Source of the DNA: Labilithrix luteola
GTDB lineage: Bacteria > Myxococcota_A > Polyangia > Polyangiales > Polyangiaceae
DNA: 64,000 bases
Direction: 5' to 3'
Assembly: GCF_001263205.1 (NCBI RefSeq)
Contig: NZ_CP012333.1
Location: forward strand, 2,542,001 to 2,606,000
The notes beneath the pieces are model-generated. The model made no database searches. It saw only the letters and a list, made by a program, of their open reading frames with translations, and had not been told where the DNA came from. This document shows, in pieces, positions 43,911 to 52,673 of the stretch (its first letter is position 1; each line of letters begins with the position of its first letter). A program made the position numbers and the translations under genes.

Positions 43911-44603
43911 TCATTTCCCCGGGGGCACGTACTCGAAGTGCGGCGTATCCATCGGGTACGAGAGGAAGTCCGCGGGCTTCGTCGTCTGGGCTTCGGCGAG
44001 CGCCGACGGCATCTTTCCGAGCGTGAGCGCGGAGACGACCTGGAAGACCGAGGTGAGGCCCGCCGCGCGAAGCACGGCGACGAGGGCCACATCGAGACTC
44101 GGATCCCATCCGAGCGCGGGAATCGGAAGACCGGCCGTCGCGGCCGCGAGGCGAGCCACCGACGCGCGCTCCTCGTTGGTCTTCGCCCGGAGCTCCTCAG
44201 GCAGCGGGCCCGTGCCCTCGAGGATCTCTCCGATGCCATGAACCAAGGCATCGACGTGCTCGCCCATCGTGAGCGCACCGACCGCGACGACGCCTCCGGT
44301 ACGACAGCCGCAAAGGCGCGCGAGCACCGACGCGTGGACGGGAGCCGAGCCCACGGACATGACCGACGCGAACGTCAGCGCGACCTCGAAGGCGCGCGAC
44401 TGCACGTCGTCCGGGAGGTCACCGGCGAGCGAAAGGTAGAGAACGTCGCTGAAGCGATAGAAGCGCGCAAGATCCTGCTCGACGTCGTAACCATGGAGAC
44501 GTCGTGCCGAGCCATCGTCTACGGCGTGCGCAGTGAGCTCCTTCGGCCACGTTCGCGATTCGATCGGGCCGCTGCTCTTCGCCTCGTCTTGTCGGTCACT
44601 CAT
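43911..44603 (-). CDS. Citrate-synthase-like protein A, catalytic His absent
   Basis: The 230-residue product looks like the citryl-CoA lyase/small citrate synthase family: LHGYDVEQDLARFYRFSDVL and YLSLAGDLPDDVQSRAFEV match the N-terminal helices. VHASVLARLCGCRTGGVVAV and GEHVDALVHGI lie where the His-Gly-Gly motif is expected, but the canonical HGGA is missing. The C-terminal part (PALGWDPSLDVALVAVLRAA) is shorter than usual. Its ATG shares one base with the ThDP enzyme stop (TAATG), so translation is coupled. Together with protein B it may form a heteromeric complex serving the ThDP enzyme. Confidence 0.7.
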   Translation of the reverse strand: MSDRQDEAKSSGPIESRTWPKELTAHAVDDGSARRLHGYDVEQDLARFYRFSDVLYLSLAGDLPDDVQSRAFEVALTFASVMSVGSAPVHASVLARLCGCRTGGVVAVGALTMGEHVDALVHGIGEILEGTGPLPEELRAKTNEERASVARLAAATAGLPIPALGWDPSLDVALVAVLRAAGLTSVFQVVSALTLGKMPSALAEAQTTKPADFLSYPMDTPHFEYVPPGK

Positions 44604-46357
44604 TACTTGTCCACGAAGCCGGCAATCGACTTCACGCGATCGCCGATCGGCGGCGGAACCGCGGGGTCGACACGCACTTCGATGAGCGAGGGCCCGCGCA
44701 CCTTGAGCGCGTCGCGAAGCGTGCTCTGCATCTGGTTCGGGCCGTCGACGATCCATGCCGCAAGGCCCATCGCGCGCGCGATCGCCGCGACCTCGAGCGG
44801 TCGCTTGTAGCGCACCGAGGAGAGCGCACCGGACGCGAGCGCTCGGCTCGCGTGCCAGGTGATGCCGTGCATGTTGTTGTTCTCGACGATCCAGACGAGC
44901 TTCGGGATCTCGTATTCGACCGCGGTCACGAGATCCATGCCGCACATCGTGAAGCACGCGTCGCCGATGATGGCGATGGTGGGGTGCTGGGGCTGCGCGA
45001 GGGCCGCCCCGATCGGCGCCACCGTTCCATGCCCCATCGAGCCGAAGCCGAGGTTGATCATGAAACGCTGACGATCCTTCATCGTCAGGTAGTGGATGTT
45101 CGAGAGCATGTGGCCGCCGATGTCCGAGAACACCGTGGCGTCGTTCGGAACGGCCTCTTCGAAGTCCTTGCGCCAGCGCTGCGGCGTGAGCGGAACGCGG
45201 TCCGAGTCGCGCAGCTCGCCGTCGGAGAACACGCGCTTGGCCGGTGCCGCGGTATCCCACTGCGAGGCGATGGTGCCGCCTTCGCGCATCGAGCGATGCA
45301 GGTGGTAGACGAGCTCGACGAGAATCGTCTGCGCGTCGCCGACGAGCGCGAGATCGACGGGGTAGTTTCGACCAATGCGGTCAGCGTCGATGTCGAGCTG
45401 GATGAACGTGCGGTTCTTGCGAAGCGCCGGTGCCCAGTTGAGCGTGGCCGTCTCGTTGAGTGACGTGCCGATGGTCATCAGCAAGTCGACGTTGGGGCCG
45501 AGGATGGTCTCGCGCGCGGCCGCGTGCCCGGCGAACCCGAGGACACCGAGCGAAAGCGGGTGATCTTCGGGGAAGAGCCCCTTACCGCGCGGTGTGGTGG
45601 CAACGCGAGCCGGCAAGAGCTCGGCGAGCGCGCGAAGATGTTCTTCCGCGACGGCGGTTCCGACGCCCGCTCCCGCGAAAAGGATCGGTCGCTTCGCGTT
45701 CATGAGCAGCGACGCCGCGCGCTGGACGGCGACGCGGTCGAACGTGCGCGTGTCGGGGCGGTACGTCTTCGGGTCGAACCACGCCTCGTGCAGCGGCTTC
45801 TCCCAGAGATCGACCGGAACGTTGAGGTGCACCGGACCAGGACGGCCGGTCAGCGCGAGACGCAGAGCACGGCGAAGATGCTGCGCCATGCTCTCCGGCG
45901 AGATGACCATGGCCGAGTACTTCGTCACCGGCCTGAACATCGCGACGATGTCCATGTCCTCGCGTGACGTCTCCTGCGCCGCACCCTTGCCGAGTGCGTG
46001 ACTCGCGGCCTGTCCCGTCACGACGAGCATCGGCACGCCGTCGGCAAAGGCGCACGCGACACCGGTAAGTAGGTTCGTCGCGCCGGGGCCTGCAGTACCT
46101 GCGCAGCACGAGAGGCGACGACCCGCGCGGGCGTAACCGTCCGCCATGAACGCGGCGCCCTGCTCGTGCTTGGTCATCACGAGCTGCATGTCCGGGTCGG
46201 ACTCGATGACCGCGAAGAAGGGATAGAGCAGACCGCCCGGAATGCCGAAGACGACGTTGACCCCCTCGGCCTTCAGGTACTTGAGGAAGACGTCGATGAC
46301 TCGGGGGGCGGGAGCGGGACGGACGGAACCGGGAGGCGGACTCTGTGAGATCGTCAC
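44603..46357 (-). CDS. ThDP-dependent enzyme, acetolactate-synthase-like
   Basis: The 584-residue product has the three domains of the acetolactate synthase family. Glu65 in HEQGAAFMADGYAR is the residue that activates ThDP. The ThDP/metal motif reads GDACFTM at 465-471, with Ala instead of the usual second Gly, and ends at NNN 493-495. The middle domain has IGTSLNETATLNW. Such enzymes decarboxylate 2-oxo acids and transfer the two-carbon or acyl unit. No small regulatory subunit is nearby, so it is unlikely to be the housekeeping IlvB. GTG start at 46357 overlaps the histidine kinase stop as GTGA. Confidence 0.88.
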   Translation of the reverse strand: MTISQSPPPGSVRPAPAPRVIDVFLKYLKAEGVNVVFGIPGGLLYPFFAVIESDPDMQLVMTKHEQGAAFMADGYARAGRRLSCCAGTAGPGATNLLTGVACAFADGVPMLVVTGQAASHALGKGAAQETSREDMDIVAMFRPVTKYSAMVISPESMAQHLRRALRLALTGRPGPVHLNVPVDLWEKPLHEAWFDPKTYRPDTRTFDRVAVQRAASLLMNAKRPILFAGAGVGTAVAEEHLRALAELLPARVATTPRGKGLFPEDHPLSLGVLGFAGHAAARETILGPNVDLLMTIGTSLNETATLNWAPALRKNRTFIQLDIDADRIGRNYPVDLALVGDAQTILVELVYHLHRSMREGGTIASQWDTAAPAKRVFSDGELRDSDRVPLTPQRWRKDFEEAVPNDATVFSDIGGHMLSNIHYLTMKDRQRFMINLGFGSMGHGTVAPIGAALAQPQHPTIAIIGDACFTMCGMDLVTAVEYEIPKLVWIVENNNMHGITWHASRALASGALSSVRYKRPLEVAAIARAMGLAAWIVDGPNQMQSTLRDALKVRGPSLIEVRVDPAVPPPIGDRVKSIAGFVDK

Positions 46358-48033
46358 GATCCCTCTGCCTTTCGAATGGTCACCACGCGTGTGATGATGC
46401 TTTCGAGATTGTCATCGCCCGCCCCCGGCGATTTCTTGAAGTCCGGCGGCCTGCACGGGAAGTGCGCCCAGAACGTGGTTCCCACCCCCGGCTTCGACAT
46501 GACGTCGAGCCGACCGCCGATCTGGGCGAGAAGGCGCACGACGCTCGAGAGCCCGATGCCGTAACTCTGAGGCGACGTGGCTTCTCCCGCCGCACGCGGA
46601 CGGAAAATCCTCTCCACCATTTCAGGAGGGATGCCCTGACCGGTGTCGGAGAGTTTGAGCGTGAGGAACGGCGGGCCGTCTCCGAAAGCCGGAGCAGGCA
46701 TGCCACTCAGCTCGAGCAAGATGCTGCCACGATGCGTGTACTTTGCAGCGTTCGTCAGAATGTTGTCGACGATGCGATCGAAGACGAGATGATCGATCTC
46801 GAGCGCATCCGGAGCTTCACGCGTGCAGAACACGCTGACCTTGATGTCGCGTCCGTGAACGAGCGCCTTGAGACGGCGGCGGAAGACCTCCGCGAGCGGC
46901 GCGACGGCGAGGTTCTTCGGAGCGAGGCGGACGAACCCAGGATCCTGGGTTGCGACCTCCATCAGCTTCGTGAGCATCGCCTCGATCTGTCCGGCGGCGA
47001 CTTCCATGTCACGGAGCGCCTCGCCCTCTTCGCCGTCCTTCACGCGCTCACGCAAGAACTGCGTGTTGCCGCGAACGACGAAGAGCGGGTTGCGAAGGTC
47101 GTGCGAGAAGCCGCGGATCGTCGTGACGCGCGACTTCTGCAAGCTGTCGAGACCGTCGACGACGCGCTCGAGGGTGGTGGTGCGCTCGGCAACCTGCTGC
47201 TCGACGAGGCGCGTCCAATCGCGCTGGCGCTGGTGGAGAGCGACGATTTCGGAACGGGTCTCGGCCTCCGCTTGGCCCAGCTCGCGGAGGACGGTGTTCA
47301 TCTCGTTCCCGAGTTTCATATTCAATCGGTGCATGCGGCGCAGCTCGAAGACGTGACCTAGCGCCGCGCCGAGAATCGGCAACGCCACCCACGCCGAGAT
47401 GCCGCCCTGCACCGTCTGGACGATCCCGCCCACGACCACACCGACGGCGAGGCCGATGAGCATGGGGAGGATGCGCCAACCATCGAACCAGCGAAGCCGG
47501 TACTCGCAGAACTCCGCGCCGTGCGCGATGCACCCGTGCTCCTCGAGGCGCGCGGGCGGGAGCGCCCACATCGAGGGACCCGCCACCCACTGGACCTGCC
47601 GCGACAGGCACATCAGCCGCGATTCGGCGTGTTTGCTGTGGTAGCGGACGTGGAAGGCAGAGCGCTCGGATCGGAGAATCTCGAAGCGCCCCGCGGTGGT
47701 CACGAGCTTCGAGACCTTGACGGTCGCCTCGTACAGCTGCCGCGGCGACAAAGCCCAGAGCATGTAGCGGAGGGCGCCGTAGCTCTCTTCGAAGCGATAC
47801 GCGCACGCTTCGCAGAACGCGTCATCGCTTCCAGCGAGCTCGCGTACGCCCGCGAGAATCTTCTCGAACTGCTCGTGTGCCACCCAGCGCGTCGACCCGT
47901 CGAAGTCGGTCGCCTGAACGCCAGCGGCCTGCGCGATCGTCTCGAGGGCTGCGGCCCCGTGTCTATCTTCGACCCAGCGCGCCGCCGACCAGAGGATGCG
48001 TAGGCTGTACTCTGCGGCCTGGGTGTCGCTCAT
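46354..48033 (-). CDS. Membrane sensor histidine kinase
   Basis: The 559-residue product has an N-terminal cytoplasmic-type sensor (about 1-180) that ends in a Cys-containing motif HGCIAHGAEFCEYRLRW (Cys168, Cys176), like the end of V4R-type domains. Two adjacent membrane helices follow (about 188-204 and 212-229), then a coiled coil (about 240-300). The kinase core has the H-box FSHDLRNP (His311), N-box DNILTNAAKYT and G-boxes SDTGQGIP and GIGLSSVV. No receiver domain or response regulator gene is adjacent. The ATG at 48033 is preferred over the in-frame TTG at 48045. It is the first gene of a four-gene operon with metabolic enzymes. Confidence 0.9.
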   Translation of the reverse strand: MSDTQAAEYSLRILWSAARWVEDRHGAAALETIAQAAGVQATDFDGSTRWVAHEQFEKILAGVRELAGSDDAFCEACAYRFEESYGALRYMLWALSPRQLYEATVKVSKLVTTAGRFEILRSERSAFHVRYHSKHAESRLMCLSRQVQWVAGPSMWALPPARLEEHGCIAHGAEFCEYRLRWFDGWRILPMLIGLAVGVVVGGIVQTVQGGISAWVALPILGAALGHVFELRRMHRLNMKLGNEMNTVLRELGQAEAETRSEIVALHQRQRDWTRLVEQQVAERTTTLERVVDGLDSLQKSRVTTIRGFSHDLRNPLFVVRGNTQFLRERVKDGEEGEALRDMEVAAGQIEAMLTKLMEVATQDPGFVRLAPKNLAVAPLAEVFRRRLKALVHGRDIKVSVFCTREAPDALEIDHLVFDRIVDNILTNAAKYTHRGSILLELSGMPAPAFGDGPPFLTLKLSDTGQGIPPEMVERIFRPRAAGEATSPQSYGIGLSSVVRLLAQIGGRLDVMSKPGVGTTFWAHFPCRPPDFKKSPGAGDDNLESIITRVVTIRKAEGS

Positions 48034-48194
48034 GCGTCGGTCCAATAGCGAGGGCTAAGTAAAGGCGGCGGAGGTCGCGAGGTCAACCGCGGCTTTCGTC
48101 TGCACCTGTGGTTTCGGAGGGCCGAAAGTTCGGCCTCCGCCGTCGGGCAGTCGCGGCTCTCGTGAACGTCTTTTGGGTGGAGTTTTGAGGCCAG

Positions 48195-48210
48195 CCGTGA
48201 GTGTTCACGG
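48195..48210. promoter_or_regulatory. Small palindrome upstream of dnaJ
   Basis: CCGTGA-GTGT-TCACGG is a perfect 6-bp inverted repeat with a 4-base centre, about 68 bp before the dnaJ start and in the gap to the divergent histidine kinase operon. It could be an operator for either direction. It is not the CIRCE element of heat-shock genes. Confidence 0.3.
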
Positions 48211-48277
48211 AATGACGCGAGCGGGGGCGTTAGGCCCTCTGCCACCCGCGCCAGGCGCGTGCTACTTGATGGGGCTG

Positions 48278-49396
48278 ATGTCGCATCGCGACCACTACGA
48301 AGTGCTGGGAGTTTCACGCTCCGCGACGCAGGAAGAGATCAAGGTCGCCTTCCGAAAGCAGGCGGCCGTTCACCATCCCGACCGTAACCCGGATGACCCC
48401 AAGGCTGCGATTCGATTCAAAGAATTGAACGCGGCTTACCAGGTTCTGGCCGACCCGCAACGCCGTTCGATGTACGACCGGTTCGGTCACCGCGCAGAAG
48501 AGCCTGGTTCGCCCTTCTCGAGCGGCGGGCCGTTCGCCGGCGGCGTCGTCGACTTCAGCGAAATCGCAATCGACGGCATTCTCGGGGATTTGCTGGGGGT
48601 TTTCGGGGTCGGCCGCGGCGACAAGGGTGACCTCAAGCGCGAGCTCGAGATCACCTTCGAGGAGGCGGCGTTCGGCGTCACCAAGACGATGACGTACGAC
48701 CGCATCGTCGGCTGCACGGACTGTCGAGGTTCGGGCTCGGCGCCGGGATACGCCGCCGACACCTGCGACGCTTGCAACGGTCGAGGTCGAGTCCGCTTCC
48801 AGCAGGGCATCCTGCCGATCGCGGTCGAGCGCGTCTGCCAGCGCTGCAAGGGCAAGGGGTCCGTCGTCACCCACCCCTGCTCGAGCTGCCGGGGCAGCGG
48901 CCTCATGAAGAGCGCGAACACCATCGAAGTGACGATCCCCCCGGGGGTCGAACACGGTGCGACGCGCGTGGTGAGCGGGGCGGGCAACCGTCCGAGGCCC
49001 GACAAGCCGGCCGGCGATCTCGAGCTCGAGATTCAGGTCGCTGCGCACCCCTTCTTCCGGCGCGCTGGCGACGACGTCCTTTGCACCGTACCGGTCACCT
49101 TTACGCAGGCCGCCCTCGGCGCGGAGGTGGAGGTCCCCACCCTCGACGGCCGCGGCAAGCTGCGGGTTCCCGCCGGAACCCAGCCGGGCACCACCCTCCG
49201 CATCAAGAACAAGGGCATGCCCAAGCGCGCCGGCATCGGTCGGGGCGATCAGCGGATCGAGGTGACCGTGGAAGTCCCCACGTCGCTCACCCCCCGCCAG
49301 CGGGAGTTGCTCGAGGAGCTCGCCAAGGAGCTCGGCGAAGACGTGTCCCCGCAGCGCCGCGGGTTCATGGATAAGCTCCGCGACTTCTTCGGCTGA
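48278..49396 (+). CDS. dnaJ: Chaperone DnaJ (class I)
   Basis: The 372-residue product has a J domain with HHPDRNP at about 30-36, a short Gly/Phe-rich part, and four zinc-binding repeats (CTDCRGSG, CDACNGRG, CQRCKGKG, CSSCRGSG), then the C-terminal substrate-binding domains. It stimulates DnaK ATPase and delivers unfolded proteins. No dnaK or grpE gene is in the window. The in-frame ATG at 48269 is an alternative start. The Gly/Phe region is shorter than in E. coli DnaJ. Confidence 0.93.
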   Translation: MSHRDHYEVLGVSRSATQEEIKVAFRKQAAVHHPDRNPDDPKAAIRFKELNAAYQVLADPQRRSMYDRFGHRAEEPGSPFSSGGPFAGGVVDFSEIAIDGILGDLLGVFGVGRGDKGDLKRELEITFEEAAFGVTKTMTYDRIVGCTDCRGSGSAPGYAADTCDACNGRGRVRFQQGILPIAVERVCQRCKGKGSVVTHPCSSCRGSGLMKSANTIEVTIPPGVEHGATRVVSGAGNRPRPDKPAGDLELEIQVAAHPFFRRAGDDVLCTVPVTFTQAALGAEVEVPTLDGRGKLRVPAGTQPGTTLRIKNKGMPKRAGIGRGDQRIEVTVEVPTSLTPRQRELLEELAKELGEDVSPQRRGFMDKLRDFFG

Positions 49397-49457
49397 CCTC
49401 GCTGGATACCGCCCTTCGCGGGTCGAAGGCGGGTTCGGTGCGTACGCTTCGCACTGG

Positions 49458-49478
49458 TTGAGTGGTTGAACCACTCAA
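49458..49478. promoter_or_regulatory. 21-bp palindrome, GntR/FadR-type operator candidate
   Basis: TTGAGTGGTT and AACCACTCAA form perfect 10-bp arms around a single G. The core TGGTTGAACCA fits the TNGTNNNACNA pattern bound by many GntR-family (FadR-type) repressors. It lies 98-118 bp before the glycosyltransferase start, in the 179-bp gap after dnaJ. There is no T-run, so a terminator is less likely. Confidence 0.45.
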
Positions 49479-49575
49479 TTCGCGTACTTGTCACCGGCTC
49501 GCGCGCGGTCCGTCGCTTGCTCCTTCGAACGTTCGAATCCAGCGCCGGCGGGGCAACGAGCGCGGAGGAGGACGC

Positions 49576-50682
49576 ATGGCGACGACCGATCTGGTGGTGG
49601 TCCACAGTCCGGTAGGCGGCGGCCACAAGGCGGCGGCCCTCGCGGTGGCGGAAGCTGCAACGGCGCGCGGTCTGCGCGTCACGATCATCGATGCGTTCGA
49701 GCATGCACCGAAGTGGGCCGGCGACGCCTACGTGCGCGCGCATCTCACCGGACAGAACGCAGCGCCCGAGTTCTACGGACAGCTGTACTTCGCCGCAAAC
49801 CGCCGTGACGGCACGTTCGAACCGCTCCGCCTCGGCATCGACAATCTGCTCTTCGGCGCGCTCGCTGACCACGTGACGAGCCTCGCCCCGCGGGCGATCG
49901 TCGCCACGCACCATCTTCCTCTCGTCGTCCTCGGACGCGCGCGCCGCAAGGGGCTCCTCGATGCGCCCGTCGTCGGCGTCGTCACCGACTACACGGCGCA
50001 TGCCTGCTGGGCGGAGCGCGGGGTGGATGCCTGGTCGGTCCCCTCCGAGGTCGCCAAGGCCGAGCTTGCCGAACACGTCCCGGGCGAGCGCATCGTGGTC
50101 ACGGGCATCCCAGTCCGCCGCGCGTTCGAACGCATTCCCTCGGCGGGCGACGCGGACGGGCGGGTGCGCGTCCTCGTCACGAGCGGCGGCTTCGGTGTCG
50201 GCCCCCTTCGGAAGATCGTCCGATCGTTCGCGGGCGTTCCGAACGTGGAGCTCACGGTCGTCTGCGGGGCCGCACACAAGCTCGCTGGCCAGATCGCGCG
50301 AGAGGCCGAAGAATGCGGTGTTTCGGCGCGCGTTCTCGGCTTCGAGAAGGACATGGCGGCGCGCGTTGCGGTAGCCGACGTGGTCGTCGGCAAGGCGGGC
50401 GGCCTCACCGTGACCGAGACGCTCACGGCCGGACGCGCGATGGTCATCGCCTCGGCGGTGCCCGGCAACGAAAAGCTCAACGAAGCGTTCGTCGTCGAGG
50501 GCGGTGCGGGGATCTCGGCCGAGGCCGACGCCGTGGGCGCGGTCGTGAGGCGCCTTGCCGATGAGCGCCTGCTTGGGTGGATGGGCGCGCGCGCGAGGTC
50601 GCTCGTCCCGGTTCGCGCCGCCGAGCGCATTCTCAACCTCGCCGAGAGCCTCGGCCAGTCCGCGCGTCGCGCAGCCGCTTGA
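49576..50682 (+). CDS. MGDG-synthase/UgtP-type glycosyltransferase
   Basis: The 368-residue product has a strong ribosome binding site (GGAGGAGG). It starts VVHSPVGGGHKAAALAVAEA, the N-terminal acceptor motif of the monogalactosyldiacylglycerol synthase and processive diacylglycerol glucosyltransferase family. GFEKDMAARVAVADVVVGKA with GGLTVTETLTAGRA forms the nucleotide-sugar site of the MurG-like GT28 fold. It probably adds sugar to diacylglycerol at the inner membrane face. The 21-bp palindrome upstream may control it. It ends one base before the convergent gene at 50684. Confidence 0.88.
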   Translation: MATTDLVVVHSPVGGGHKAAALAVAEAATARGLRVTIIDAFEHAPKWAGDAYVRAHLTGQNAAPEFYGQLYFAANRRDGTFEPLRLGIDNLLFGALADHVTSLAPRAIVATHHLPLVVLGRARRKGLLDAPVVGVVTDYTAHACWAERGVDAWSVPSEVAKAELAEHVPGERIVVTGIPVRRAFERIPSAGDADGRVRVLVTSGGFGVGPLRKIVRSFAGVPNVELTVVCGAAHKLAGQIAREAEECGVSARVLGFEKDMAARVAVADVVVGKAGGLTVTETLTAGRAMVIASAVPGNEKLNEAFVVEGGAGISAEADAVGAVVRRLADERLLGWMGARARSLVPVRAAERILNLAESLGQSARRAAA

Positions 50683-50683
50683 T

Positions 50684-51229
50684 TCAGCGCCTCCGGTAAT
50701 CCCCGGAGTGCGGGATGCCCGTCGAGCTCTCCGTCGGACCGAGCTCGACGAGGCCTCGGCCAATGAGCTCGACGAACATGTCGAGCGTCTCCTCGACGGG
50801 CAACGCCACCGAATCGGCGATCGAACGAATCGTCGAGCGACCGTCGACATGGAGAAGCACGAACGCCAGGCGAAGAGCCAGATCGGCCGGTGGCGCAGCT
50901 GCGGTCCGCAGCGGAACGGTCACGTCGACGGGCAACCGAGGCATGTCAGGTGGGAGGAGCGCGCCACGAGCGAAGGCGTCGACGTCGAAATCCGGGACGC
51001 GCGTGGGGCGCACGTCGGGAATCGGATCACCCCAGGCATCGAGGTCAGGATTGGCAGGCGCGGGCGTCGTCTCGCGCTCGAAGCGAACGCGCTCGGAGTG
51101 AACGCGCTCGGAGTGAACGCCAGAGAGGGCCGCTTCGTCGGACGGGCCCTCGGCGGAGTCGGCTCCGATCGCGTTCGAGCCGCTCATCTCGCACATGCCT
51201 TGGGCGCCCCAGCCCTTCGTCGTACCCAT
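50684..51229 (-). CDS. Small protein with winged-helix-like C-terminal domain
   Basis: The 181-residue product has a disordered N-terminal half with a 15-bp direct repeat that gives SERVHSERV (about 51090-51122), and a C-terminal helical domain (about 115-165: LALRLAFVLLHVDGRSTIRS, SVALPVEETLDMFVELIGRG). This resembles the short winged-helix-like modules found on many myxobacterial signalling proteins. Several ATGs are possible; 51229 is used, with GGGAAGGAAG about 9 bases upstream. The function is unknown. Confidence 0.65.
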   Translation of the reverse strand: MGTTKGWGAQGMCEMSGSNAIGADSAEGPSDEAALSGVHSERVHSERVRFERETTPAPANPDLDAWGDPIPDVRPTRVPDFDVDAFARGALLPPDMPRLPVDVTVPLRTAAAPPADLALRLAFVLLHVDGRSTIRSIADSVALPVEETLDMFVELIGRGLVELGPTESSTGIPHSGDYRRR

Positions 51230-51572
51230 GCGATCGAGCTTCCTTCCCGAGGAGAGGAGGTGGTGCCATTTTTCAGCGTAGGCGTCCACGCCTGGCCCAC
51301 ACAAAAGTCGGCGAAAGGACCACCTCGGAGACACGCCGGAAGCGAGGCCGAATGCCGGCGATTCAGTCGCGTCTCGAGAGGTGAAAAGCCTCGAACGTCA
51401 CTCAAAAGTGCGTTACGTGTCACCCGCCGAATCAGCGGTAGAATTCTGCGCTCCGATGTCCGAGGCGATCCAAGCAACTCGTCGCAGCCCTCTCGAACAA
51501 GGACGCGGCGAGTCCACGAAAGACGCGCCTCTGGAGACGCCGCCGCCCGCGCTCGCCCTCGCGGAGCGACCC
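51230..51572. other. 343-bp gap between divergent genes
   Basis: This gap separates the small protein gene (minus) from the sugar ABC ATPase gene (plus). A TAGAAT at 51439-51444 is a good -10 match for plus-strand transcription, but no convincing -35 was found. The ATPase frame is already open here, with an ATG at 51456 that lacks a ribosome binding site. Nothing else was recognised. Confidence 0.45.
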
Positions 51573-52667
51573 ATGCGCTGCACGGCGCGAGGCATCAAGA
51601 AGGCATTCGGCGAGACCTCGATTCTGCGCGGTGTCGACCTCGAGATCCCGGAGGGCAGCTTCGCCGTCCTCGTCGGACCGAGCGGCTGCGGCAAGTCGAC
51701 GCTACTCAGGCTCGTCGCGGGCCTCGAGGAAGCCGACGAGGGAACGATCACGCTCGCCGGTCGTGACGTCACGCGGCTTCCTCCGCGCGATCGCGACATC
51801 GCGATGGTCTTCCAGAGCTACGCCCTCTACCCGCACCTCACCGTGCGCGAGAACCTCGCGTTCGGGCTCAAACTGCGCGGCACCGAGACGCGCGAAATCC
51901 AGAAACGCATCGAAGAGGCGAGCGCCATGCTCGGTCTCGACGCGCTGCTCGACCGATTGCCGAAGCAGCTCTCGGGCGGGCAGCGACAGCGTGTGGCGAT
52001 GGGGCGCGCCATCGTGCGTCGCCCGAACGTCTTCCTCTTCGACGAACCGCTCTCGAACCTCGACGCCGCCCTACGCGCAGAAGTCCGCGTCGACATTCGA
52101 CGCCTGCACGATCGCTTGGGCGCGACCACGCTCTACGTGACGCACGATCAGGTCGAAGCGATGACCCTCGCGGACACGCTGTGGGTGCTGAACAAGGGGC
52201 TCGTCGAACAGAAGGGCCCGCCCCTCGAAGTCTACGAGCGCCCGCGCACCAAGTTCGTCGCCACGTTCCTCGGCTCGCCCAAGATGACGATGATCGAAGG
52301 CACGCTCGTTCGAGACGCCGGGCGAACCTTCGCCGAAGGCGGCGGCGTTCGAGCACTCGTCAGTGACGACCGCTTTGGTGCATCCCTCGTCGAAGGTCGT
52401 GCCGTGACGATCGGGATCCGCCCGCACGATGTGTCGCTCGCCAAAGACGGCGCTCCCAGCATGGCCGAGCTGAAAGTGGAGCTCGTCGAGGCGCTCGGTT
52501 CCGAGGCGTTCGCTCATGGTTGGCTCACGCAGAGCGGGCCTTCGGTGATCGCACGGCTCGATTCCGACGACGCTCGGCGCGTTCGTCCCGGCTCGGTAAT
52601 CCCGCTCGCCGTCGATCCCGCGCGCGTGCATCTCTTCGATCCGAAGACCGGCAACGCGCTCGCCTGA
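51573..52667 (+). CDS. Sugar ABC transporter ATPase (MalK/UgpC type)
   Basis: The 364-residue product has Walker A GPSGCGKST, Q-loop VFQSYALYPHLTV, signature LSGGQRQRVAMGRAI, Walker B VFLFDEPLSNLD and H-loop VTHDQVEAMTLAD. A C-terminal regulatory beta domain follows (about 240-364), as in MalK. I chose the ATG at 51573 because GGAG lies 7 bases upstream and the length then fits the family; 51456 would add 39 Pro/Ala-rich residues. It is followed after 6 bp by the binding protein, so genes 51573 to 55734 form one carbohydrate-uptake operon. Confidence 0.93.
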   Translation: MRCTARGIKKAFGETSILRGVDLEIPEGSFAVLVGPSGCGKSTLLRLVAGLEEADEGTITLAGRDVTRLPPRDRDIAMVFQSYALYPHLTVRENLAFGLKLRGTETREIQKRIEEASAMLGLDALLDRLPKQLSGGQRQRVAMGRAIVRRPNVFLFDEPLSNLDAALRAEVRVDIRRLHDRLGATTLYVTHDQVEAMTLADTLWVLNKGLVEQKGPPLEVYERPRTKFVATFLGSPKMTMIEGTLVRDAGRTFAEGGGVRALVSDDRFGASLVEGRAVTIGIRPHDVSLAKDGAPSMAELKVELVEALGSEAFAHGWLTQSGPSVIARLDSDDARRVRPGSVIPLAVDPARVHLFDPKTGNALA

Positions 52668-52673
52668 GTCGTC

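Noticed and set aside
44603..46357. Calling the ThDP enzyme IlvB of branched-chain amino-acid synthesis
   Set aside because: No ilvH or ilvC is adjacent, the GDG motif is altered, and the gene sits in an operon with a sensor kinase and citrate-synthase-like proteins.
49531..49540. GTTCGAATCC, like a tRNA T-loop
   Set aside because: The flanking sequence cannot form an acceptor stem or anticodon arm at the right distances.
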